Numbered from the stretch's first letter, positions 11,199 to 23,218 are shown. The stretch: 64,000 nt of DNA from Platanthera guangdongensis (GCA_039583875.1 CM077161.1:61571885-61635884), one strand, 5' to 3'. Notes: generated by a model not told the origin, from the sequence alone. A program made the numbers and translations.

Positions 11199-13099
11199 TG
11201 TTAAAATTCAACAAAACCGTAGAGGCCTCCTCGGATACCCTGTTGACACTCAAAAAACCGGCGGAGAACACCCCACATATATTGTTGAAAGTTTTCCCGG
11301 ATCGTGGAGTTAGCAGGGGTTATCTCAACAAAGCAGTAACAACCAGCAACGCATGCAGCACAAGCTTCTTTATTGATCAAGAGCAAACTTCTTTACAAGG
11401 CGAGACATACATGACGAGACATGCTTCACCAAAACCCAAACCAGGAGAGCAGAGACAGATACAAAGACAAGAAAGAAAAAAAAGCCACGCGGACTCAACC
11501 ACCAAGCCGCCGGTCTACTGCTGTGGAGTCCGTTCAGTCCGCCAGGTCGCCAGACCGCAACCCAAGCCGCGCGGACTACCCCTTATTACAATGCTTAGCT
11601 CTTCACTGCCGATCTGCAGGCCGCCTAACCGCGAGGTCGCCTAGCCGCCAGACCGCACAAGCTGCGTCACCGAATGGAAAAGTCCGCCTGAAGCAGGCGA
11701 CTTCCTGAACCCCGAACCAAGTTGCCAAAGAGGAGACCGCCTGGTCGCTATCCGCGACCTGCTGTTTACCGCCTGTTGCTTAACCACAGAGTCCGCACTG
11801 TCCCTGACCGCAATCAGAGCCAAGTCCTGGCTTTCCAGCGCTATCCGCACAACCTGCACAGCACAACCGAGTCAACTCTCAAACCGCGCGGACACCAAAG
11901 TCCAGACCGCAGCAACTTACGCAAGCTCAATTACTATTCACTTACTTCGGTTCAGGTTGCCTTCAAAAAGGTTAATCCTGATGTGATAAGGGTCCTATTT
12001 ATAGGCACGATGATGAGTATGGTCACCGCCCTAGCCGATAGGATCACCGCCACAACCCGCAGCAAGAACAAGTGTGTCCGCCAGGCCTCTGACACACATT
12101 CCAGTTCGCCGCCCCTGTGCAGATAGCCAGTCCGCCTCAGCTTCTCCAAGGCCGGACTCCAATATCCAGCCCGCCTTGTCGCCAGAGGCCAAGCCAGGAC
12201 CACCATAGTCGGACTCCACAACAGCTATGTCCGCCAATCCGCGGACACAGCACCAGTCCGCATAACCCGAGTCCGCAGCTTCGCCATCAAGGCACCTGCT
12301 GGACTCAAGCGGACACCCGGCTTCCGTCCACACTTCACGAGTCCATTGCCTCAATCTCCAAGGCACTGCCGGACTCAGCGGACACGCCGATCCAGTCTGC
12401 TTACACAGCAAACTCCAGTCCGCATTCCTGAGTTCATAACCTCATCACAAGGCTAAACCGAACTCAACGAACTCCAGCTCCAGTCCGCACGCTCTTGCCC
12501 AGGAAATCCTCCAGTCCGTATACCCCCAAGCTTAGCAAACAAGGCAACAACACTTCTACTAGGCTTGGCGGACTGAGAAAGCAGCCCGCGCTCCACAACG
12601 CGATTTCCCCGGACTGAGCCATCCTGGACTTGGTTCAGATCACACCAAGTCCAGTCCACTGGCCAAACGGCCAGTCTGCACTTACTGGCGGACACTGGAT
12701 CTAGCCCACCATACCGGGCGACCTCCAGCTTCAGTCCGCGCTGACCGGCGATCTCCGCGGCTTCCACTTGCCGCTTCACTAGAGCAAGACCAAGGCAACT
12801 GCCAAACCGGTCTGCCGAGCTCCAGTTCATCAGTCTGCTTCATGCCGGACTCCGCGGATAGGATTGCTATCCGCCCGGTTACTTCCTGGGAACCAACTGT
12901 CTGCTGAGTAATCCCCGGCCTGACAGACAGCCGCCGCTGTCCGCGTAGTCCGCGCGAACAGACCGCCCAGGCCGCCACAGAGCAAACCGCCTGCAACATC
13001 CTTGCCGACTTAGCAGTCCGCAAAACCTGTCCGCGTAGTCCGCGCGGATAGGTTGCCCAAGCCTTCCATTCACCCACTTTCACTTCACAAGTTTCAACA
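11199..13099 (-). mobile_element. Copia-2 5' LTR
   Basis: Same length and ends as the copy at 6969-8869. TATA box at 11996-12003 (minus strand TATAAATA). Flanked on the right by the target duplication GAAGG at 13100-13104. Confidence 0.93.
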
Positions 13100-14295
13100 G
13101 AAGGAAGTACTGGAGTGGTGGTCCAGGAAAATATCAGTGTTGTGCTTGTGCTATTGGGTCGTACCTGTGAATGAGTAACAGGAAGTACTGGTGTGCCCAG
13201 GAAACACCCCTGACATTTGTGATATTGCGGTGTCGTACCTGTGAACGAGTAATAGGAAGTACTGGTGTGCCCAGGAAAGACCCGCTGATGTTGTAAGATG
13301 AATGGGTGTAATAAATACCCAGGCTTGAATGCTAAGAACATGATTGGTGAGACCGACCCGCGCCTAAACCGCGAGTACGCCGTACTCGATGAAGGCAAGG
13401 TGATTTGAGCAACGGGCGGTGGAGGATCCGACCTGCGTTATGTCCGTCCGACGTGGACCAGAAGGTGCGATTTGTTGGAGCGCATAGCGAGAGTCTTACG
13501 CCTGCATGACATGACACAATGGGGGGGGGGGGGGCTACGGGCCATCCCGGGTTTTTAAGACTAGAACTCCGGCTGCACGCCATGGAGTAAATGCTCAAGA
13601 GAGTTGCCGTTGGGTTGTGGCCCTGATATGGTGGTGGGAAATTGGTTCGCTGGTACACCAAGGATGTGCCCTGAGTGCACGGATCGTCAGGCCGGGTGGC
13701 TGACGATTGTGATGGCATGTATGTTCGTGAGAGAACATTTGTAATTATATACATGCTTGTGAATGCTATGCCTGCAGGGAACAATACCGCTGCCCCGGGA
13801 AAGGGGTAGGGTCGTTATAATTTGGTCAGCTGAACGCTGACCACTGCTTCTGTTTGCCACCGTTGGGTGGATTGTCCCTGTACAGGTGCTGGAGAGCCAA
13901 GCGGGACGCATAAAGGTTGATGTCCCTGCTGCTGCTGCTGCGGCTAGCCCTCGAAGGCTATTTGGAATGACTGTTGTGTTTTCTTTTTTTGTGCCCGGCC
14001 TGAGCGCCAATGTTTAGGCCACTGTTTGAAAGCCATGTAAGGCCATAAGGCCAACTTTCGTGTTGTTGTAAGACATTCCTATGATATATATACAATGTGG
14101 AGTTGTTTTATATGTTGGACATTCAAGTGTGGAGTTCAAGTGTTAATATAGGCTTCCGCTAGAAGACAATGTGTTAAGGTACGCTGCGCTACTCTGGTAT
14201 CATCCCGTAACGTTTCCGCCTGTTTTGTGATATATGCTGTGGGGCCCTGGCCTGACCTTCTAGTATATACCACATGAACGGATGGGGTTGTTACA

Positions 14296-15324
14296 GAAGA
14301 CTCCGTGCTTTGGGCTTTTCGGGTTTCTATGCGGTAGATTGTAACAGGGATCCTTGGGGATTAACTCCAAGGCGCATCCGGAAAACTGAGCGGAAACGTG
14401 TTCTGCTAACTTGGCGGTCTGGGAACCGACCTTGAACATAACCGAGTTATGTGATTTTTTGGAAAAGTTTTGGGATCCGAGAGAAGCTTGGCTGATGCGT
14501 ACGTCTTAAAGTGACTACGTGGTGTGACCAACGAGCAAGTATAATTGGATCTAGGCTATGTGGTTCGGTGCGAGAGACCCGAAAAGGGGACTGGCCGTTG
14601 ACATAGTCGGGAGCCTTAGACAGTGGTCAGAAAGGCTAAATGCTCATGTGGTTGCCATCTTTGGGATGGTGGTGAAGACGCTGAAGTGTCAGGATTCACC
14701 GTTAATGTGCCCTGAGTGCACGGGGTATTTGGCCGTGCGAGCCTACACCCGTGGCGTAGTATAATTACGCTTTATTATTTTACTGGACTAATGATATGCA
14801 GGGAAAGAGCACCGCCGTCCCGAGTAAGGGGCGTGGTCGTTATAATTTGGTCGGCTTTTGGCTGACCGTTGCTTTATTTGCCACCGTGCGGTGGAATGTG
14901 CTTGCAGGTGCTGCGGAGCCGAGAACCAAATAGTGGGCTGGAGCCCATGTTGCTGTGCTGGCCCTAGAAGGCCAAAGAGAATAGTTGTAGTTTACTTTTG
15001 TCATGTGTGTCCGGCCTGCGAGCCGATGTATGAAAAACATTATTTAATTAAGTGAACCTCTGTAAGGCCATAAGGCCAAGTTTCTTTCAGTGTATTATTA
15101 TTTCATTCCAGTGGTAGTGATTGTGGACATTCATGTTATTTGGATACAAGTTTGGGTTCTTTCTACTTTTAAAAGCTTCCGCTAGAATGCTCTGTGTAGG
15201 ACGAGTAGTCTTAATTGGATAGTTTGAATATTCTTATGTAACCCTTCCTACTGTCTGTGGTATATGACGTCGGGTTCCAGCTGGACCTTCTGTTATATGC
15301 CATGCGACGGATGGGGGTGTTACA
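14296..15324 (+). mobile_element. Gypsy-B 5' LTR, 3' part only
   Basis: Collinear with 21351-22375 of the 3' LTR with a few substitutions and small indels (for example a 4-bp difference near 14690). Ends GGTGTTACA, followed by the primer-binding site. Small ORFs (14558-14764, 14858-15055) occur at equivalent positions in both LTRs but have no recognisable domain. Confidence 0.88.
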
Positions 15325-15326
15325 AT

Positions 15327-15344
15327 TTGGTATCAGGCTTCTGG
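15327..15344 (+). other. Primer-binding site of Gypsy-B
   Basis: TTGGTATCAGGCTTCTGG, two bases after the LTR end; it resembles the initiator-Met tRNA site but diverges after TATCAG. Confidence 0.75.
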
Positions 15345-15497
15345 TTACGGTCAGGCTTAAATGAATTCGTGGGCAAATTCTTTTAAGGGGTGGTGAGCAC
15401 ATGTGTGCGTCATCGTTATAACATCAAAAAGAACCCATGAATGTCCCCTTAGGAATGAAAAATACACTTGTTTTGTGGAATCTGAGTGTTACAATGA

Positions 15498-16702
15498 TTG
15501 TTTTTAGCAATTTGGTTGTCGTCTAATCGTGTGTCTTTGCTTCTATCGACAGCTAGGAGCGGTGCTGGTCAATCAGAGTGTCCGCAATCGGCGGAAAGTA
15601 GTGCACTGAGAGACATTCCTACTACACCTCCTTCAGCGGAAACCATCAGGATGGTGGCTGAAGCCGTATTTGCGATGATTAATGCCCAACCTGCTGGGCA
15701 AATGCATCACGCACCTCCTGCGAAAGAGCAAGAACCGGTTAGGGCGGCAGAGCCGAGAGTGGTGGAGCGCGCATCAGTTGATCTGGTAGAGCCAAGGAGA
15801 GCTACGGAGAAGCAGCTAAAGCATGTAATGGGCTTTAATCCTCCGAGGTTCGATGGGGTTGGAACGCCAGCTGAAGCTGAGGACTGGCTCTCTTCGATAA
15901 GAGGGTGTTGAGAGCCACGTTAACTGAGGAGTGGCAGAAGAACACCATAACGACTTTTCTTTTGGTGGGTAAAGCGAGGCTGTGGTGGGATGAATTGGAG
16001 TTTCATCTCTTAGTGGGTAGGCAGCTTGCTGATGTGCCTATGGAGGAATTTTCAAGATTGTTCCTAACCAGATTTATACCCTCTGCTCAGAAGCTTGAGA
16101 TGGAGAACCAATTTCTTGGGTTGACTCAGGGAGCCAGAAGCGTGGAAGAGTATCTCCATGAGTTCACACGGTTGGTTCATTATACTGGTGCTACGTTTAT
16201 GGAAGAAGAACGGAAGACCAACCGGTTTTATGAGGGTCTACGCGACGATCTACAGCTACTACTCGCTGGGCCTAAGCCGCAAGGCTTCCTAGCCTTGGTC
16301 AATTCGGCCCGATCGTTGGAGAATGTCGTTAAGAAGGTTCAAGAGAAGAAGGACCCAAGAGAAAAGAAGTCCGAGTTGAAGGTGCTAAATACCAAGTCAA
16401 GTTTCCGTAGGTGGAACAAGAAACAGAGGACTTTGAACTCAGCCCATCAGTCTGGTGCGTCGGGGGCAACTACAAGTCGAGTCCCAGGAGCTTGCTACAA
16501 CCGCGGGAAGACGAGGCATTTTGCTCATGAGTGTTGGAGCGGACGTGCAAAGTCCGAGAGGAAGTATGGAGCGACTTATGAGGAGAAAGGGAAGGCGGTG
16601 GAGTCAACCGCGTCCCACCATGCTCCAGCCCAGCCTAGAGTTTACAACCTTGGCCTGCAAGAGGCCATAAAGCAAGCAGACGTGGTGACAGGTATGAGTT
16701 AA
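15498..16702 (+). pseudogene. Gypsy-B gag, frameshifted, broken zinc knuckle
   Basis: The N-terminal part (15498-15911, with PPRFDGVGTPAEAEDWL) and capsid part (15905-16702, with ARLWWDEL and MEEFSRLFL) are in different frames, joined by a frameshift near 15905. In the C-terminal nucleocapsid the second Cys of the CCHC knuckle is Arg (CYNRGKTRHFAHEC where Gypsy-A has CFNCGRVGHIARGC), so zinc binding should be lost. The product would be the structural particle protein. No other start is convincing because the frame opens far upstream. Confidence 0.87.
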
Positions 16703-16746
16703 ATTACAGTGGTTTAACTTTTATAGTTGTTACCTTCGTATTTGTT

Positions 16747-17251
16747 AGCTTACTTTCATTGGTGCTAGACTTTGTGTTGATCTTTGAGTTTCCGACAAGT
16801 GCCCTGTTTGATACGGGAGCATCACACTCCTTCTTGTCCGAAAAATTCATATCGCGCATCGGGGTTCCGTCCTCGATGGCAAAAGACAAATTGGATGTGT
16901 TGTTGCCCAATGGGTGCTCAATGCGCGCGGATAGGATCTGCGTAGTGAAGATTCAGATTGGAGACTAGGAGTTTGATTTGCGAGCGTCATTTTTACTGTT
17001 GGCAGAGTATGACTTAATATTCGGTATGGATTGGCTCTCGGAGCAGGGTGCATGCATTGATTGCAACTGTAAGGAAGTTAAGTTGGGTCTGAACACTGAT
17101 CGGTAGACTACTTTTGCGGGCATGAAGGGGGTCGGGTAATATTTTGATGTCAGCCCTTCAGGTGATCAAGGCAGTTCGGTCTGGGGCAGAGCTGTTTGTC
17201 ACTCTAGTGCAGACTTCGATGCATAAGTGAAGTCTTGACAGTATTACAGTT
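16747..17251 (+). pseudogene. Gypsy-B protease, stops and frameshift
   Basis: Retroviral-type aspartic protease with an intact active-site triad context (ALFDTGASHSF) and the downstream YDLIFGMDWL motif. TAG at about 16966, TAG at about 17104 and a frameshift near 17138 separate it from RT. It normally matures the gag-pol polyprotein. Confidence 0.82.
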
Positions 17252-20176
17252 GTGTCCGAGTATCTTGATGTGTTCCCAGATGATCTCCCAGGAGCCCCTC
17301 ATCAGCGAGAGATTGATTTTACAATTGAGCTAGTACCGGGTGCCAAACCGGTGTCACACTCTCCATATCGGATAACGCCGCAAGAGATGGCAGAGTTGAA
17401 GGTGCAACTGCAAGAGTTGCTAGAGCAATGTTATGTGCGTCCAAGTTCGTCGTCTTGGAGCGCACCAGTTCTCTTTGTTAAGAAGAAAGATGGGAGCTTG
17501 CAGCTTTGTATCGACTACCGGGAATTGAACAAGCTTACGGAAAAGAATAAGTATCTGATTCCGAGGATTGACTATCTATTTGATCAGTTGGTTGGGTCAA
17601 CGGTGTATTCGAAGTTGGATCTGAAATCCGGTTACTACCAATTGAGGATAAGGGAGAGCGACATCCCAAAGACAGCATTCAGTACGCGGTTTGGGCATTA
17701 TGAGTTCACGATCATGCCGTTTGGTTTGACCAATGCGCCATCCGTGTTTATGGATCTGATGAACAAGACGTTCAGAGAGTACCTGGATCGTTTCGTGATA
17801 GTATTTATCGATGATATCCTGGTGTACTCGCAGTGCGAGGAGGATCACTACAATCATATTCACATGGTGTTGGAGACATTGAGGAGGAATCAGTTGTATG
17901 CTAAGTTCTCCAAGTGTGAATTCTGGTTATCCTCGATAGCGTTCCTTGGGCATGTTGTCAGTGGAGAAGGGATAGTTGTGGATCCGGCGAAGATAGTGGC
18001 GATACGGGAGTGGCCTACTTTGACTACAGTGGCAGAGGTCCGGAGTTTTCTGGGGCTTGCTGGCTACTACAGGCGCTTCGTAGAGAACTTCTCGCGGATA
18101 GTGCTACCACTCACGACGTTGACAAGGAAGGATCAGAAGTTTGTGTGGTCTCCGGAGTGCGAACAGGCTTTTGAAGAGTTGAAGAGGCGGTTGACCACGA
18201 CGCCTATTTTATGTTCGCCAAGTGCGACCGAAGGGTTCGAGATCTATAGTGATGCTTCGGGCAGTGGTTTGGGCTGTGTTCTGCTACAACATGGGAGAGT
18301 GATAGCCTATGGTTCACGACAACTGAAGGTTCATGATAGGAATTATCCGGTTCACGACTTAGAATTAACGGCCGTGATATTTGCTCTAAAGCAGTGGAGA
18401 CACTATCTGTACGGTTTGAAGGTTGATATTTACACCGATCATAAGAGCTTGAAGTACCTATTGGATCAAAATGATCTGAACATGAGGCAGCGGAGGTGGA
18501 TGGAGTTCTTAGGGGACTACACCTTCAAGATTCATTATGTGCCTGGGAAGGGAAATGCAATGACGGATTCGTTTAGTCGCAGGACTCCGGCGCAGGCCAA
18601 CTGGTTATCGGTACATGATGAGAGATTGGTCCATGAGTTGGAGGCTTTGGAGATATCTTGCGTTGACAAGCAGTCTAGTGCTGAGGCGAAACTGTTTTGG
18701 ACAGAGGTGCAGTGTGACCTAGCTGATAGAGTTCGGCGGGCTTTGGTTCAGGATAATAGCATGAAGCAGATCTTGGGTGAATCTTTGGATGGGTCAAATT
18801 CCCAGTTTGTCGTCGAGGATGGGTTGCTAAGGAAGGATGGTCGCCTATGCATTCCTAGTGCGGATAATCTTCGGGAGGAGTTGATGTATGAGGCTCATCA
18901 TACCAAGTACTCAATCCACCTGGGAAGCACGAAAATGTATAGAGACATGAAGAAATCTTTCTGGTGGCCAGGATTAAAGAAGGACGTAGCACTTTATATG
19001 GCCAAGTGTCGTACATGTGCATTGGTGAAGGCGGAATGCCAGAAACCCGAAGGTTTCTTGAAGTGCCTACCTATCCCAGAATGGAAATTCGACGACATAT
19101 CTATGGATTTTGTGCATGGTTTGCCGAAGTCGCAGAAGGGAAACGACGCCATTTGGGTGGTCATAGATTGATTGACAAAGGTGTCGCACTTTATTCCGAT
19201 CAAGAAGGAAGATCCGGTGGAAAAGTTAGCCAAACTATATGTGGAGAATATTGTACGATTGCACGGTGTGCCCCACAGTATTGTTAGTGATCGAGATGGA
19301 CGCTTCACGTCGAATGACTGGAGGTTGGTGCATAGTCTGTTGGGTACTAAGCTAAAGTTCAGCACAGCCTTTCATCCGCAGACGGATGGCCAAACCGAGA
19401 GGGTCAACCGGATGATGGAAGACATGCTTCGCATGTGCGTCCTAGATTTTGGAAAGCAGTGGGAAGATCACCTGTACATGGTGGAGTTTGCGTATAACAA
19501 CAGCTTTCAGGCGAATATTGGAATGGCGCCTTTCAAGGCCTTATACGGGAGAAAGTATCGCACGCCGTTGTCTTGGTTGGGGACGGGCGAGTCGAAGCTT
19601 TACAAACGTCAAGCAGTGGAAGATGCCACTTCAGTGATACAAACAATTCAAGAAAGGTTGAAGATCGCTCAGGACAGACAGTCAAAGTACTATAACACCA
19701 AACATAGGAATGTGGAGTTCAATGTTGGCGACTGGGTGTCTTTAAAAATTAAGCCGTTCAAGGGTGTCTCGCGGGTTTGATGCTTGAAGAAGTTGAGTCT
19801 GAGATACCTTGGACCATTTGAAATCCTGGAGCGTGTTGGCGAGGCGGCATATAGATTGAAGCTGTCGGCGGAATTGAGTGGGCTACATGACGTGTTCCAC
19901 TTGTCAGTGTTACGTAAGGCGATGCAAGAGCCTTCGCAGGTCATTGCAGACAATCAAGTACCGGTTGATTATGAATTAACGATAAAGGTCAAGCCTATAC
20001 GTATAGAAGACGTTGAAGTCAAGCGACTCCGCAACAAGGATATCCGAATGGTTAAGGTCCGTTGGGATAATTGCGGACGTGAGGAGCTTTCTTGGGAGCG
20101 AGAGCAAACTATGTTGGAGGAATACCTCGAGTTGTTCCATTCAGGTAACTTGAAATTTTTGTTTACCTTTACTTAA
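17252..20176 (+). pseudogene. Gypsy-B RT, RNase H, integrase, chromodomain-like tail
   Basis: A single frame broken only by TGA at 19169-19171 and 19778-19780. Both replace Arg codons at positions where Gypsy-A keeps Arg, so both fit CGA to TGA change. RT motifs are complete ([29 protein letters not shown]), as are RNase H ([11 protein letters not shown]), the integrase zinc site (HHTKYSIH and CRTC) and the catalytic residues ([23 protein letters not shown]). The tail KVRWDNCGREELSWE is the chromodomain-type end. This is the best-preserved gypsy pol in the window. Confidence 0.9.
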
Positions 20177-20195
20177 TTTCGGGACGAAATTCCTT

Positions 20196-20209
20196 AAGTG
20201 GGGGAGATT
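20196..20209 (+). other. Polypurine tract of Gypsy-B
   Basis: AAGTGGGGGAGATT immediately before the LTR start TGTAATGCCCC. Confidence 0.88.
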
Positions 20210-22375
20210 TGTAATGCCCCGAAAATTGTATTTAAGTTGGTCGCGTAAAACGGGATTTTTGGTGCCTGTATAGGGGTACACGGACTAGGACACGGGCGTG
20301 TCCAAGGCCGTGTCTGGCTGGTGTTTTGGCCATTTTCATCCCGAGAAGGACACGGCCAGAAACACGGCTGAAGGACACGGGCGTGTCCTTTGACACGGGC
20401 GTGTGCCTAACCGTGTCTGTACCCGTGTTCTCGAAAGCCGATTGAGTTCGACCAAAAGTGTTCGGGAGGAAGACGCCAGGCGACACGGGCGTGTTAGGAG
20501 GGCGTGCCCCCTGCGTTCGACGATCGGCGAACGGCACTCGACGATCGTCGAGTGACCCTCTGCGTTCGATGATCGACGATTGTCGCGTGACACGGGCGTG
20601 TTCATACCCGTGTCCATACCCATGTTCAATTGGGTCGTGTCCGTTGCTGTGGCAGTTATATGTGACACGCCCCCTGGTCACGGGCGTGTCGAGTACCCGA
20701 CACGGGCGTGTCAGGTGAGACACGGGCGTGTCTTTGAACGTGTGTATTTTCTTCGTTCGACGATTGTGCCTCGATCAAGGCACACGGCCTGGAACACGGC
20801 CGTGTGCGAGGCCGTGTTCGGCCCAGGTCTGAGGAATTTTGTGCAGATCTGAGCCGTTCATTTTCTTTAATTGAGATCCAATGGCCAAGGTGGTTTCCTG
20901 CTCTGCTAAGGCCGGGAATGGGGGAGTTAACTCTTCACTTTCTCCAAGCCATTCTCTTTCCAAGGAGTTAGAAAGAGGAGGAAGAAGGAGGAGGATTCCG
21001 GCCGCCGGCGGAGCATCGGAGCACCGTTTTGAGATCTGAGAGCGAATCCGTGGAGGAAAGATCGTTGCGAAGACTTCTATCCGTGTAGTTTTTCCATGTC
21101 GCCAAAGCGGACTACAAGTGTAACGATTCTCTACTTGAGCATGTGAAGATCTCTTCCTTTTTGCATAAGGAAACCCGCTCCCGCGAGTGTGCGGTGAGTG
21201 CGTGGTGTTCCTTGGGGTTGATGTGAATAGTCCCCCTTGTGTTGCATATAGAGTCCGGAATCGAAGTACGGGCATAGGCATTGTGTGTGAAGCCTACCCG
21301 GACGTGTATTGTCTGGATCGGTGATGTTGCATTTGATATGTTTTGTCGGAGAAGACTCCGTGCTTTGGGTTTTTCGGGTTTCTGCGAGGTAGATTGCAAC
21401 ATGGATCTTTGGGGATTAACTCCAAGGCGCACCCCGAAAACTGAGCGGAAACGTGTTCTGCTAACTTGGCGGTCAGGGAACCGGCCTTGAACATAACCGG
21501 GTTATGTGATTGTTTGGAAAAGTTTTGGGATCCGAGAGAAGCTTGGCTCGTGCGTACATCTTAAAGTGACTACGTGGTGTGAGCAACGGGCAAGTGGAAT
21601 TGGACCTAGGCTATGTGGTTTGGTGTGAGAGACCCGAAAAGGGGACTGGCCGTTGGCATAGTCGGGAGCCTTAGACAGTGGTCAGAAAGGCTAAATGCTC
21701 ACGTGGTTGCCATCTTTGGGATGGTGGTGAAGACGCTGAAGTGGATTCACCGTTAATGTGCCCTGAGTGCACGGGGTGCTTGGCCATGCGAGCCTACACC
21801 TGTGGCGTAATATAATTGCGCTTTACTGTTTTACTGGACTAATGATATGCAGAGAAAGAGCACCGCCGTCCCGAGTAAGGGCAGGGGTCGTTATAATTTG
21901 GTCAGCTTTTGGCTGACCGTTGCTTTGTTTGCCATCGTGCAGTGGAATGTGCTTGCAGGTGCTGCGGAGCCGAGTACCAAATAGCGGGCTGGAGCCCATG
22001 TTGCTGTGCTGGACCTAGAAGGCCAAAGCGAATAGTTGTTGTTTACTTTTGTCATGTGTGGCCAGCCTGCGAGCCGATGTATGGAAAACATTATTTAATT
22101 AAGTGAACCTCTGAAAGGCCATAAGACCAAGTTTCTTTCAGTGTATTATTATTTCAATCCAGTGGTAGTGATTGTGGACATTCATGTTATTTGGATACAA
22201 GTTTGGGTTCTTTCTACTTTTAAAAGCTTCCGCTAGAATGCTCTGTGTAGGACGAGTAGTCTTAATTGGATAGTTTGAATATTCTTATGTAACCCTTCCG
22301 ACTGTCTGTGGTATATGGCGTCGGGTTCCAGCTGGACCTTCTGTTATATGCCATGCGATGGATGAGGGTGTTACA
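20210..22375 (+). mobile_element. Gypsy-B 3' LTR
   Basis: 2166 bp, TGTAATGCCCC to GGTGTTACA. The U3 holds the palindrome array (20280-20825); the rest is collinear with the partial 5' LTR and with the Gypsy-A LTR. I see no clear TATA box after the array. Antisense ORFs with repeated RHTPVS-like peptides are readings of the repeats, not genes. Confidence 0.9.
20280..20825. repeat. U3 palindrome array of Gypsy-B
   Basis: By eye eight copies of CACGGGCGTGT, with half-sites such as ACACGGC and GCCGTGT, interleaved with TCGACGATCG-type words at 20515-20585. The core unit is an inverted pair ACACG-GG-CGTGT. Confidence 0.92.
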
Positions 22376-22384
22376 AGAAATCAG

Positions 22385-23205
22385 TCGAGTAGAGGACACG
22401 GGTAGAGGCACGAGCGTGCCCCTACCCGTGTGGGAGAGGCCAGCTCTCGAGTCGACGACTCGAGTATGTCCAGAGAAGGACACTGGTAGTGACACGGGCG
22501 TGTCACTACCCATGTGAAGTGACACGGGTAGAGACACGGGCGTGTCCCTACACGTGTGTGTCGAGTTGGACTCGACGAAGTGTGTCGAGATCGACGAAGT
22601 GTGTCGAGATCGACGTGGCAAGCACGGGTACACGACCTGTGACACGGACATGTCACAGGACATGTCCCGCTGTGTCAATAGGTTGACAATCTTCTCTCGA
22701 CAAGGTGTCGAGTGGGTTACACGCCCTGGGTCACGGGCGTGACTGGACCGACATGGGTAGAGACACGGGCGTGTCACTACCCGTGTGTGTCGAGTTGAAC
22801 TCGACAAAGCGTGTCGAGATCGACGAAGTGTGTCGAGATCGATGAAATGTATGACACGGGTAGAGACACGGGCGTGTCCCTACCCGTGTGTGTGTGTGTC
22901 GAGTTGAACTTGATAGAGTTTGTCGAGATGAACTCGACAGAGTGTGTCGAGATCGACGAAATGTATGACACGGGTAGAGACACGGGCGTGTCCCTACCCG
23001 TGTGTCGATGTGTCGAGTTGAGTTCGTCGAGATGTATGCAGAGAAGGACACGGCCAGGGAATACGACCGTGTCATGTGGACACCGGTCGGGACACGGGCG
23101 TGTCCCTACGCGTGTCGAGTATTGAACCGACAATAAAACCGTAGTTGACGCTTCGCCCAAGCAGGACACGGGTAAGGACACGGGCGTGTCCCTAACCGTG
23201 TCACT
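22385..23205. repeat. U3 palindrome array of Gypsy-C (5' copy)
   Basis: About eight GACACGGGCGTGTC-type units, each usually followed by CCTACCCGTGTG, alternating with GTCGAGATCGACGAA and GTCGAGTTGAACTCGAC words. The array stops six bases before the TATA box. Confidence 0.92.
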
Positions 23206-23210
23206 TTTCA

Positions 23211-23218
23211 TATATAAG
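23211..23218 (+). promoter_or_regulatory. TATA box of Gypsy-C 5' LTR
   Basis: TATATAAG followed by GGGAAGTGAAAACCC, directly after the palindrome array. The same site is at 52239-52246 in the 3' LTR. Confidence 0.78.

Larger units (their letters stand above)
6969..13099 (-). mobile_element. Copia-2, non-autonomous gag-integrase copia element
   Basis: Two LTRs of 1901 bp (6969-8869 and 11199-13099) bound only 2.3 kb of internal sequence. The target duplication GAAGG is perfect (6964-6968 and 13100-13104). Primer-binding site and polypurine tract are both present and in the right places for minus orientation. Protease and most of RT/RNase H are missing, so movement would need enzymes from another element. 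By eye the two LTRs differ at about 16 positions in their first 500 bp (about 3%), clearly more than Copia-4. Confidence 0.92.
1496..14295 (+). mobile_element. Gypsy-A, chromovirus (Tekay/Del-like), 5' truncated
   Basis: Ty3/gypsy element in the order gag, protease, RT, RNase H, integrase, chromodomain-like tail, polypurine tract, 3' LTR. The 5' LTR and first part of gag are missing because Copia-1 interrupts the element. Its 3' LTR starts TGTAACAGCC at 5761 and ends GTTACA at 14295. GAAGA follows (14296-14300), and the same pentamer is present at the matching point of the Gypsy-B 3' LTR, so Gypsy-A inserted into the Gypsy-B 5' LTR. The coding region has several stops and frameshifts. Confidence 0.85.
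5761..14295 (+). mobile_element. Gypsy-A 3' LTR, split by Copia-2
   Basis: Starts TGTAACAGCC, ends GGGTTGTTACA. Without Copia-2 and one copy of its target duplication it is about 2.4 kb. The U3 holds mixed palindromes (5890-6380). The second half, 13100-14295, matches the order of Gypsy-B LTR blocks (for example the GGCCATAAGGCCAA block and the closing segment before GTTACA), so A and B are related families. The part at 13100-13300 contains a repeated CAGGAAGTACTGG-type unit, and a run of 14 G at 13521-13534. No gene is visible in it. Confidence 0.87.
14296..22375 (+). mobile_element. Gypsy-B, chromovirus (Tekay/Del-like)
   Basis: Partial 5' LTR (14296-15324), primer-binding site, gag, protease, RT, RNase H, integrase, chromodomain-like tail, polypurine tract and full 3' LTR (20210-22375). 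The missing first half of the 5' LTR lies left of Gypsy-A, outside the window. AGAAA after the 3' LTR (22376-22380) matches the uninterrupted site in the Gypsy-C 3' LTR (51378-51382), so Gypsy-B inserted into the Gypsy-C 5' LTR. Confidence 0.88.

Noticed and set aside
22262..23211. Several overlapping ORFs with repeated THTGRDTPVSLPVS-like peptides (also near 20232-20723 and 51315-52239).
   Set aside because: They are antisense or sense readings of the GACACGGGCGTGTC-type DNA repeats in LTR U3 regions; they vary with repeat number and have no conserved protein feature.
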